64,000 nucleotides of DNA. Origin: an uncultured Saprospiraceae bacterium (GTDB lineage Bacteria > Bacteroidota > Bacteroidia > Chitinophagales > Saprospiraceae). Positions 9,227-16,445 of the stretch are shown one piece after another. Under the pieces are notes generated by a model. That model did not search any database. It was not told the origin of the DNA and worked only from the letters and a program-made list of their open reading frames with translations. Position 1 is the stretch's first letter; the number at the start of each line of letters is the position of its first letter. Location: the NCBI GenBank assembly GCA_937927575.1, contig CALBEE010000164.1, positions 1 through 64,000 of the forward strand, written 5' to 3'. A program made the position numbers and the translations under genes.

Positions 9227-9601
9227 ATGAAAAGGAATAGTGAAAAGTACATCTTAACAGATAAAATGGAATGGGAAGAACTCGGAGGAGGTGTATCTAG
9301 AAAGTTCTTAGGATATGATAATCAGATCATGATGGTCTTGGTTAAATTTGAAAAAGGAGCTTTAGGAGCGCCTCATCAACATTTTCATACACAGTCAACA
9401 TATTGTGTAGCTGGAAAATTCGAATTTGAAATTGATGGTGAAAAGCAAGTGGTCAAAGCAGGTGATGGTGTATATATAGAGCCTAATCTTCTACATAGTG
9501 CAGTTTGTCTAGAAGAAGGTATGCTTATAGATACATTCAGTCCTGTAAGAGAAGATTTCTTAGATGGCTCAGGTGTAGCATATTTTTCAGATAAAAATTA
9601 A
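9227..9601 (+). CDS. kdgF: KdgF-like cupin (unsaturated uronate to ketouronate)
   Basis: 124 residues, a single cupin barrel with no signal peptide. The metal-site pattern HQHFH (H50, H52), Q56 and H90 has the spacing of KdgF, which speeds ring opening of 4,5-unsaturated monouronates to DEH/DKI. It lies 30 nt after PL17 and 22 nt before the hexuronate transporter, as expected for this step. Other small cupins share the fold, so the specific function rests partly on context. Confidence 0.86.
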   Translation: MKRNSEKYILTDKMEWEELGGGVSRKFLGYDNQIMMVLVKFEKGALGAPHQHFHTQSTYCVAGKFEFEIDGEKQVVKAGDGVYIEPNLLHSAVCLEEGMLIDTFSPVREDFLDGSGVAYFSDKN

Positions 9602-9622
9602 ACGAATTCCAAAAAACGCAAT

Positions 9623-10966
9623 ATGAAAACTAAGGGATTAAGATGGTGGGTAATAGGATTGATTGCTTTGGCTGCTGTTATAAATTATATTGACAGACAG
9701 GCACTAGGAGTCTTATGGCCAGACATTGCCGAATCTATGTTTCCTGAGGAAGATGCGGATAGTCGAAAAGAAATTTACGCTTGGATTACAGGTAGTTTCA
9801 TTTTTTTCTATGCAGGAGGACAGGCACTATTCGGTAAAATATTTGATTGGATAGGAACGAGGATAGGATTTGCTATTTCTATTGGGGTATGGTCGATTGC
9901 TACTGCTTTGCATGCATTTGCTATCGGAGCATGGTCATTTGCGATCTATAGATCTATCTTAGGTCTTGCAGAAGCGGGTAACTGGCCAGGGGCTGCAAAA
10001 GGTAATGCAGAATGGTTCCCTTCTCACGAAAGAGCATTTGCACAAGGTTTATTTAATTCTGGTGCTGCTATCGGAGGTATTGTGGCCATTCCACTGATTG
10101 CATATTTGACCGTTCATCTAAGTTGGCAGTTGATATTTATTACAGTCGGCCTCATAGGATTACTATGGTTAATACCTTGGTTTCTTATTGTAAAAGCTCC
10201 ACCAGAACTTCATCCTAATATTAGTGACGAAGAGAAAAATTATATACTCAGTGGTCAGCTTGTTGATGATGGGGAAGAAGATGAGAATGAATACAATCCG
10301 ACTACTGCACAATTATTTACCCATAAGGAAAGTTGGGGCGTAATATTAGCTTCAGCGGCTATAGATCCGATATGGTGGTTATTTGTGGCGTGGATACCTC
10401 TATATCTTAATGGTGTGTATGGTATGAATGTCAAGGAAATCGGTATTTATGGATGGGTTCCTTATGTAGGAGCAATGTTAGGTGCTTGGTTTGGAGGACT
10501 CTTAGCTCAGAATAGAATTAAAATAGGTTGGAGTGTAAATAAAACTCGAAAATGGGTAATAACACTTGGATGTTTGATTATGTTTCCGTCGTTCTTTTTA
10601 TTGATTAATCCAGCTTCATTTGCTTCTGTTTGTAATTCTGTATTAGGTTGGATGAATATCACAATGGATTCACCTTCAGCAGCTGTAATTATTATGGCTA
10701 TTATCTTATTTGGATTTCAGACGTCGATAGGAAATGTGCAGACTCTACCTAGTGATATGTTCAGTAAGAAAACCGTAGGGACCTTATCAGGTTTTGCAGG
10801 AATGGCAGCCAAATTAGCAGTTTTCGGATTTACTATTTTAGTACCTTGGCTGACTAAAGGAGAAAATTATGCTCCGGCTTTCTACGTAGGAGCTGGACTT
10901 ACTGCGGCGGCATTATTCGCTGTCTGGGTATTGATCCCTAGAGTAGATAAAGTGTTACCGAATTAG
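9623..10966 (+). CDS. Hexuronate-type MFS transporter (ACS family, ExuT-like)
   Basis: 447 residues, about 12 membrane segments. The N-terminus has NYIDRQALGVLWPDI, the signature of the anion:cation symporter (ExuT/GudP) group, and GNWPGAAKGNAEWFP follows in the early helices as in hexuronate carriers. It probably carries unsaturated monouronate or DEH across the inner membrane. It sits between the KdgF-like cupin and DEH reductase genes. The cupin has no signal and the lyases do, so the cupin most likely acts after import. Confidence 0.9.
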   Translation: MKTKGLRWWVIGLIALAAVINYIDRQALGVLWPDIAESMFPEEDADSRKEIYAWITGSFIFFYAGGQALFGKIFDWIGTRIGFAISIGVWSIATALHAFAIGAWSFAIYRSILGLAEAGNWPGAAKGNAEWFPSHERAFAQGLFNSGAAIGGIVAIPLIAYLTVHLSWQLIFITVGLIGLLWLIPWFLIVKAPPELHPNISDEEKNYILSGQLVDDGEEDENEYNPTTAQLFTHKESWGVILASAAIDPIWWLFVAWIPLYLNGVYGMNVKEIGIYGWVPYVGAMLGAWFGGLLAQNRIKIGWSVNKTRKWVITLGCLIMFPSFFLLINPASFASVCNSVLGWMNITMDSPSAAVIIMAIILFGFQTSIGNVQTLPSDMFSKKTVGTLSGFAGMAAKLAVFGFTILVPWLTKGENYAPAFYVGAGLTAAALFAVWVLIPRVDKVLPN

Positions 10967-11034
10967 ATTACTGAGGAAAAGAGATAAACATTAAGAATTT
11001 TACGAAATAATGAAATGAGGATGGAAGATCAATC

Positions 11035-11042
11035 TATCTTTG
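11035..11042 (+). promoter_or_regulatory. Possible internal -7 promoter element (TATCTTTG)
   Basis: TATCTTTG matches the Bacteroidota TAnnTTTG -7 box and lies 41 nt before the SDR start, in the longest gap (116 nt) of the first part of the operon. No clear TTG is found at the -33 distance. It could give extra expression of the three central catabolic genes. Confidence 0.32.
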
Positions 11043-11082
11043 TACTAATTAAAAAACTAACAACATACAAATTTTATATAAT

Positions 11083-11841
11083 ATGAGTAATAACAAAGTA
11101 GCCATAGTAACTGGTGCAACAAGTGGAATCGGATTTGAAGTAGCAAAAAGATTAGGACAGGATGGATATACCGTTATTTTAAACGGTCTTCAAGATGATG
11201 TCGGAGCAGAAAGAGTAAAAGAACTTTCAGCGATGGGCATAAATGCAGAATACTGCGGATTTGATGTCACGAATGAAGAGGCGGTGACTTCTAATATCGT
11301 TAAAATCGGAGAGAAATATGGCAAAATTGATACGCTTGTAAATAATGCAGGTGGATTAGGTGGAAGATCTAGATTCGAAGTGATGACCACTGAGTTTTAT
11401 AAGAAGGTAATGGCATTAAATTTAGATTCAGTATTCTACGCTTCAAGAGCGGCTATACCTTTCCTCAAAAAAGGAGAACACCCATCTATAATTAATTATA
11501 CATCTAATGCAGCATGGAACGCAGGTGGTCCAGGAGCCGGCATTTATGGTACATCTAAAGCTGGAGTACATGCAATTACAAGAGCATTGGCTAAGGATTT
11601 GGCAGAATACGGAATTAGAGTAAATGCAGTTTCTCCTGGGACAATAGATACACCATTTCACTCTCAAATAAAATCTACAAAGCCTGAAGTTTTTGCTTCT
11701 TGGGCTAACAATATTATGCTTGGAAGATTGGGTCAACCTGAAGATGTTTCTGGAGTTGTTTCTTTTTTAGCAAGTAAAGATGCTTCATTTATTACGGCTG
11801 AAACAATCCAAATCGGTGGTGGTCAAGCTTTAGGAATTTAA
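11083..11841 (+). CDS. SDR-family DEH reductase (alginate pathway)
   Basis: 252 residues, classical short-chain dehydrogenase: TGATSGIG at 10-17 for the cofactor, NNAG at 87-90, S141, Y155 and K159 (YGTSK) as catalytic residues, N113 in the fourth position. In alginate loci this enzyme reduces 4-deoxy-L-erythro-5-hexoseulose uronate to 2-keto-3-deoxygluconate with NAD(P)H. Sequence alone gives only a classical SDR; the substrate follows from the position between the uronate transporter and KDG kinase. Confidence 0.87.
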   Translation: MSNNKVAIVTGATSGIGFEVAKRLGQDGYTVILNGLQDDVGAERVKELSAMGINAEYCGFDVTNEEAVTSNIVKIGEKYGKIDTLVNNAGGLGGRSRFEVMTTEFYKKVMALNLDSVFYASRAAIPFLKKGEHPSIINYTSNAAWNAGGPGAGIYGTSKAGVHAITRALAKDLAEYGIRVNAVSPGTIDTPFHSQIKSTKPEVFASWANNIMLGRLGQPEDVSGVVSFLASKDASFITAETIQIGGGQALGI

Positions 11842-11865
11842 TAAAAAAGAATAAAGAAGATAGCA

Positions 11866-12903
11866 ATGGGAAAAGTGGTAACCTTTGGTGAAATTATGTT
11901 AAGATTAAGTCCTCCAGGATTTAAAAGATTTTCGCAAGCCAATAGTTTTGATGTAGTATATGGAGGAGGAGAAAGTAATGTAGCAGTATCGCTTGCCAAT
12001 TATGGTTTGGATACAGAATTTGTAACTAGGCTTCCACAAAATGACTTAGGAGAATGTGCCTTGATGGAGATGCGAAAGCGAAATGTGGGTACGCAATATA
12101 TAGAAAGAGGTGGCGAAAGATTAGGTATTTACTTTTTGGAAACAGGAGCTGTAAGTAGAGGAAGTAAAGTGGTCTATGATAGAGCACACTCAAGTATGTC
12201 TACCATCGAGAAAGGTATGGTAGATTGGGAAGCTGTTTTTAAAGGAGCCGAGTGGTTTCATTGGACAGGAATCACTCCAGCGATTTCGCAAGGAGCTGCT
12301 GATGCTTGCCTCGAGGCTATTCAAATGGCTAACAAATTAGGTGTCACTGTTTCGACTGATTTAAACTACCGTAAAAAGCTTTGGAAGTATGGTAAATCTC
12401 CAATGGATGTAATGCCAGAATTAGTCGCAGGTTGTGATATAATTCTTGGAAATGAAGAAGATGCAGAAAAGCATTTTGGATTACATCCTGAAGGTGTTGA
12501 TGTTACTCATGGTGGATCAGTTGATGGCAAAGCATATTTGTCTGTACTGAAGCAATTAATGGAAATGTTTCCTAGAGCTAAAAAAGTCATAACTACTTTA
12601 AGAGGTTCTATTTCTGCATCACATAATACTTGGTCCGGTGTATTATATGATGGCAAAACTTTGTACGAAGCGCCAGAATATAATATTACTCATATAGTAG
12701 ATCGTGTGGGTGGCGGTGATAGTTTTATGGGAGGATTAATTTATGGTCTCATGCAATATCAAGGTGATGATCAGAAAGCACTCAATTTTGCTGTCGCAGC
12801 TTCTTGCCTCAAGCATACTATCAAAGGTGATGCAAATCTAGTTACGGTCGAAGAGGTAGAGAAATTAATGAGCGGTGATGCAAGTGGAAGAGTAAGTAGG
12901 TAA
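11866..12903 (+). CDS. kdgK: 2-keto-3-deoxygluconate kinase
   Basis: 345 residues, PfkB sugar-kinase fold: the N-terminal FGEIMLRLSPPG and GGGESNVAVSLANYG phrases are typical of KdgK, and VGGGDSFMGGLIYG carries the anion hole and catalytic Asp. It makes KDPG for the aldolase encoded next. The gene starts 24 nt after the SDR gene. It is slightly longer than E. coli KdgK (about 310) because of an insertion around residues 205-225. Confidence 0.92.
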   Translation: MGKVVTFGEIMLRLSPPGFKRFSQANSFDVVYGGGESNVAVSLANYGLDTEFVTRLPQNDLGECALMEMRKRNVGTQYIERGGERLGIYFLETGAVSRGSKVVYDRAHSSMSTIEKGMVDWEAVFKGAEWFHWTGITPAISQGAADACLEAIQMANKLGVTVSTDLNYRKKLWKYGKSPMDVMPELVAGCDIILGNEEDAEKHFGLHPEGVDVTHGGSVDGKAYLSVLKQLMEMFPRAKKVITTLRGSISASHNTWSGVLYDGKTLYEAPEYNITHIVDRVGGGDSFMGGLIYGLMQYQGDDQKALNFAVAASCLKHTIKGDANLVTVEEVEKLMSGDASGRVSR

Positions 12904-13035
12904 GCTAGTTGACAATTGATCATGGATAGTTGATAGTTTTTGAACTTGTAAACTCTTGAGATTAATTGTAACTATCGAGAATTATTGTTATTGAAATTAA
13001 TCGGAATAGTGAAAACATCGAAAAATAGAATATTC

Positions 13036-13084
13036 CATTATCCATTATCCATTATCCATTATCCATCATCCATTATCCATTATA
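13036..13084. repeat. Heptanucleotide tandem repeat (CATTATC)x7 in the eda leader
   Basis: Seven contiguous 7-bp units run from 13036 to 13084; unit 5 reads CATCATC and the last ends in A. The array stops 4 nt before the aldolase ATG. Unit-number change would alter leader length and start context but not a reading frame, because it lies before the start. Confidence 0.92.
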
Positions 13085-13088
13085 ACAT

Positions 13089-13757
13089 ATGTCAAGATTT
13101 AGTAGAATAGAAGTAGCAAACGTAATGAGAGATACTGGACTCGTTCCTTTATTTTTTCATAGTGATATTGAAGTAGCCAAGCAGGTGACAAAGGCCTGTT
13201 ATGATGGAGGAGCTAGATTACTAGAATTTACGAGTAGGGGAGACTTTGCTCATCAAGTGTTTGGCGAATTATCTAAATACTGTAATGAAGAGTTGCCAGA
13301 GATGGTGCTTGGAGTGGGTTCGGTTACTGATGCAGCATCTGCTTCTTTGTACATGGCTTTAGGTGCTAATTTTATTGTTACTCCAGTATTAAGAGAAGAT
13401 ATAGCTACTGTATGTAATCGAAGGAAAGTATTGTGGTCTCCAGGTTGCGGATCACTTACTGAAATATGTAGAGCGGAAGAGTTAGGCTGTGAAATTGTTA
13501 AACTATTTCCAGGAGGTATTTATGGCCCCAATTTTATTAAAGCTATTAAAGGGCCACAACCTTGGACAAGCGTAATGCCTACGGGTGGTGTTTCGCCTAC
13601 GGAAGAAAATCTTAAAGGTTGGTTTAATGCAGGTGCTACTTGCGTAGGAATGGGATCTAAGTTAATTACTAAGGAAATGGTTCTTAAAAAAGATTATGAA
13701 GGTATAAGAGAAAACTGCGAAAAAGCTTTAGAGCTTATTGACATTATTAGATCTTAA
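13089..13757 (+). CDS. eda: KDPG / KHG aldolase
   Basis: 222 residues, class I aldolase TIM barrel. LLEFTSRG carries E46, and CEIVKLFPGG carries the Schiff-base lysine K138. The PTGGV phosphate-binding phrase lies near residue 185. It cleaves 2-keto-3-deoxy-6-phosphogluconate to pyruvate and glyceraldehyde-3-phosphate, the last step of the alginate route. A 185-nt gap with a CATTATC repeat separates it from kdgK, so it may be expressed from its own promoter. Confidence 0.93.
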   Translation: MSRFSRIEVANVMRDTGLVPLFFHSDIEVAKQVTKACYDGGARLLEFTSRGDFAHQVFGELSKYCNEELPEMVLGVGSVTDAASASLYMALGANFIVTPVLREDIATVCNRRKVLWSPGCGSLTEICRAEELGCEIVKLFPGGIYGPNFIKAIKGPQPWTSVMPTGGVSPTEENLKGWFNAGATCVGMGSKLITKEMVLKKDYEGIRENCEKALELIDIIRS

Positions 13758-13867
13758 TCTTTACTACGATCGTAAATATTGAAAATCAACTTTAGTATAA
13801 ATAAACTTACAAAGAGAATAGCGAATAGGACTATTAAGTAGTTAGCAGTATAAGCTTGATATTCCAT
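13754..13867 (-). CDS. 37-residue single-span membrane peptide coupled to the upstream hydrolase
   Basis: Minus-strand frame from ATG 13867-13865 to TAA 13756-13754. The hydrolase gene ends TAA, then one base, then this ATG, so translation is likely coupled. The peptide has a short polar start, a hydrophobic segment (NYLIVLFAILFVSLFILKLI) and a charged tail ending YDRSKD, as expected for a single membrane helix with a cytoplasmic end. It also overlaps the end of eda on the other strand by 4 bases. Family unknown; too short for ordinary gene finders. Confidence 0.5.
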   Translation of the reverse strand: MEYQAYTANYLIVLFAILFVSLFILKLIFNIYDRSKD

Positions 13868-13868
13868 A

Positions 13869-14405
13869 TTATTTTCTTTTAAAAATTCTATAAGTTTTGG
13901 CCAAAGCCCAAAGGGTGAAGCAAGGTATTCCTATGTATTTTGCTTCACTGGCTAATACTTTCAATCCCCATTCACTGAAGAATCTCGAAGCACTTATGGG
14001 AGATACTTTGATAACTCTCCAAGGAAAAAAGTAGCGTTCGGTATCAAAGGGAGCAAAGAATACTACACCAGCACCACCGGTAGTAAATGCATCCAAAACA
14101 GAATGGCTTACCGTCGCTAAGAAATAAAATGTAAATAGTTTCCAGCGATGATTTCTTTTAGATTTGCCATGAAATACAAGCACCAATACTGTCGACCAGA
14201 TTACAGCAAAAAATATAGAATGAGTCATACCTCGATGTCCCCAGAGGTCTTCGTAAGGAATGCCATATCTAAATGCAAGTACATCTATGTCAGGCATAAT
14301 ACTCGAAGCGATGCCTAGAAAGATTACGCGTTTCTGCATCAAAAATTTCGGAAAAAATCTGCTTGCTGTAAAAGCTGCTACTGCATGTCCAAAGGCTGAT
14401 GCCAT
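13869..14405 (-). CDS. YdjM/DUF457-type membrane-bound metal-dependent hydrolase
   Basis: 178 residues with several membrane segments. It has the family's metal-site phrases in order: H7 near the N-terminus, SSIMPDIDVLAFRYG (Asp pair), WGHRGMTHS (HRGxTHS) and ATVSHSVLDAFTTGG (SHxxLD). These match the LexA-regulated YdjM / DUF457 family, thought to be inner-membrane hydrolases of unknown substrate. A 37-residue membrane peptide follows one base after its stop. Confidence 0.87.
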   Translation of the reverse strand: MASAFGHAVAAFTASRFFPKFLMQKRVIFLGIASSIMPDIDVLAFRYGIPYEDLWGHRGMTHSIFFAVIWSTVLVLVFHGKSKRNHRWKLFTFYFLATVSHSVLDAFTTGGAGVVFFAPFDTERYFFPWRVIKVSPISASRFFSEWGLKVLASEAKYIGIPCFTLWALAKTYRIFKRK

Positions 14406-14540
14406 AATATGAATTTAGACGATTAGAATTGAGATAACAAGAACTCAGACTCTTTTTGTCTTATTAATAATACTTAGCTAAAATAAGAAAAATGCATGAT
14501 TGGTGTCTGAAAGCAAAGTGGTCTGAAGGCTTAGGCGGTC

Positions 14541-14936
14541 TTAATTCTCAATGTCTTGAATATTAGCTGTTGCTTCTATTTCGATTAGCATTTCTGGATC
14601 TACCAATCGAGAAATTTCTACCATGGTGCTCGCAGGCCTTATATCTTTGAAGTATTCTCCATGAGCACTACCAATCTCTTCAAATAGGGTGATGTCTGTG
14701 ACATACATTCGAGTGCGCACTACATCGGAAAGTGAACCACCAAGACCTTCGATAGCTTCTTTGATGATTTCAATTATGCATTTAGTTTGCAAGTAGGCAT
14801 TGCCAGCTCCTACTAGTTTGCCATCCTTCATTGCAGTTGTACCCGCCACTTCAATCATGTTACCAACACGGACTGCACGGGAATACCCAACAGTAGATTC
14901 CCAAGGAGCACCTGATGAGTATAGCGTTCGTTTCAT
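14541..14936 (-). CDS. RidA-family protein (YjgF/UK114)
   Basis: 131 residues, whole-length Rid domain: GYSRAVRVGNMIEVAGTTA near the start, the conserved RTRMYVTDI and a C-terminal EIEATA. The arginine expected in the enamine/imine-binding pocket is present in VVRTRMYV. RidA proteins hydrolyse reactive enamines from pyridoxal-phosphate enzymes; the subfamily here has an N-terminal variant (SSGAPWEST) so the substrate may differ. Stands alone between intergenic stretches. Confidence 0.9.
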   Translation of the reverse strand: MKRTLYSSGAPWESTVGYSRAVRVGNMIEVAGTTAMKDGKLVGAGNAYLQTKCIIEIIKEAIEGLGGSLSDVVRTRMYVTDITLFEEIGSAHGEYFKDIRPASTMVEISRLVDPEMLIEIEATANIQDIEN

Positions 14937-15080
14937 GATTAGGTGTACAATGATTAGATGATAGAATGAAAAAATGATTCAATGAATACTCAAACCTTTA
15001 TGCGCTCAAAGTCTCCAAGGCGCAGCCGACTCTCATTTCTCAAAGCGACGAAGGAGCGACTCTTAAAGTCTAATAGAGCA

Positions 15081-15650
15081 TTAAATTTTTACGAGCATAT
15101 CAGCGATCGCATTATAAGGATTTACCCCTTCTTGAAATGACTCTGCTGGCCAAACTTGCTTAATGATTCCAAATTCATCTATGAAGAAGTATCTAGGATA
15201 TCCAAGATCAGCGGCATAGGCCATTTGGCCAAATACATCCGCATTGGGTATAACTACAAACTCTACATTATTAGCTTCTGCAAATGTTTTAACATCAGAT
15301 TTGGAACCTCTTGCGAAACTAAGAATTACAAGATCCTCATTATGTTTTTGCGTAGCATTCAATGCGCTGATATGTCCATTAGAGAGTATTTCATCCTTAG
15401 ACCAAAACCATAGAATCACTTTCTTTCCTTTATAATCACCAAGAAAATGCTCTTTTCCAGTTATATCGCTAGCCATAAATTGTTCTGCAGGTCTTCCTTC
15501 AAAAGATTGAGCCATCTCCCTAATCGGAGGACTAAACTTCCCAAAATCCACTAAAAAGTGCGATCCATCAGCAGATTTAGCGTCTTGAGCAAATGCCAAC
15601 ATAAAAAAACAGGCAGAGAAAATAAAGGTGAAAATGATTTTTGCTTTCAT
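15081..15650 (-). CDS. Exported thioredoxin-fold protein lacking CxxC
   Basis: 189 residues from the ATG at 15650; the frame is open to 15689 but only the later start places the signal peptide (MKAKIIFTFIFSACFFMLAF, cut after AFAQ) at the N-terminus. Residues about 55-185 resemble AhpC/TSA-TlpA redoxins (GKKVILWFWS, DLVILSFARG, GYPRYFFIDEFGIIKQ). The redox motif position reads WSKDE with no cysteine, so the protein is unlikely to be a dithiol oxidoreductase. Role unknown. Confidence 0.72.
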   Translation of the reverse strand: MKAKIIFTFIFSACFFMLAFAQDAKSADGSHFLVDFGKFSPPIREMAQSFEGRPAEQFMASDITGKEHFLGDYKGKKVILWFWSKDEILSNGHISALNATQKHNEDLVILSFARGSKSDVKTFAEANNVEFVVIPNADVFGQMAYAADLGYPRYFFIDEFGIIKQVWPAESFQEGVNPYNAIADMLVKI

Positions 15651-15717
15651 ACTAAAAGGTCTTTTTAATAAAATGATAATGTAACCCATCCAGAGTCAGT
15701 GTAATTATATATTACAT

Positions 15718-16260
15718 TTATATCAAATATGATGCTAGATTTTTTAAATCTGTCACTTTTAGATCAGCGTCAATATCCGCATTAGTTCCGTCTAAAATAA
15801 GTACAGTAATCATACCCAACCGCTTACCAAACTGCATATCACTTAATGTATCGCCCACCATAATGCTTTTTTCAAACTCAATATTGGGAAATTCTTCCTT
15901 GGCCTGCAATGCCATACCTGGATTGGGTTTGCGACATAAAGGCTCAAATACCGCAAGATGAGGACAATAGTAAATCTGATCTATACGACCATGGGCCGCT
16001 TTGATTCCTTCCATCATATGATCATGTACCACCTTTAATTCTTCGTGTGTTATGATTTCTCTATCAATGCATTGCTGATTAGTAACAATAACTACGGTAT
16101 CAAACAATGGAGATAGTTCATATATACCTTCAAGGGCATTAGGCAAAAAATCAAATTCTTTGATGTTTTTTACATAATCACCGATCAGCCTTCGATTGAT
16201 GGTCCCATCGCGATCTAGAAATAATGTCCAAGAAGGATCTATACTGATTTTTTCATTCAT
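15718..16260 (-). CDS. HAD-IIIA phosphatase, GmhB-like
   Basis: 180 residues. LFLDRDGTINRRL has the nucleophile D16 and acid/base D18, VVIVTNQQ is motif II, CRKPNPGM contributes the motif III lysine, and VGDTLSDMQ carries D137 and D141. The overall pattern fits D-glycero-D-manno-heptose-1,7-bisphosphate 7-phosphatase. The GmhB zinc loop normally has four ligands; here C99, H101 and C109 are seen but the Cys expected just before C109 is not, so the zinc site may be incomplete. Other HAD-IIIA histidinol-phosphate-type phosphatases remain possible. Confidence 0.85.
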   Translation of the reverse strand: MNEKISIDPSWTLFLDRDGTINRRLIGDYVKNIKEFDFLPNALEGIYELSPLFDTVVIVTNQQCIDREIITHEELKVVHDHMMEGIKAAHGRIDQIYYCPHLAVFEPLCRKPNPGMALQAKEEFPNIEFEKSIMVGDTLSDMQFGKRLGMITVLILDGTNADIDADLKVTDLKNLASYLI

Positions 16261-16445
16261 AGTATTAAAACTGATTTATAGACTATTTTAGTTCAGTTCA
16301 TACAATTACACGTTTATTTTTTTGAAAACATGGATTTGTCGCAGAATGAAAGGGTAAGATTTATTTCCTCTGAGTATTAAGAAGAAATATTAACTTCAAC
16401 TCTATTTTGGAATCCAAGAGAGGTAAATGCCTCGTAAGTGTAATT

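Noticed and set aside
13036-13084. CRISPR-like array
   Set aside because: Units are 7 bp and contiguous with no spacers, so it is a simple tandem repeat.
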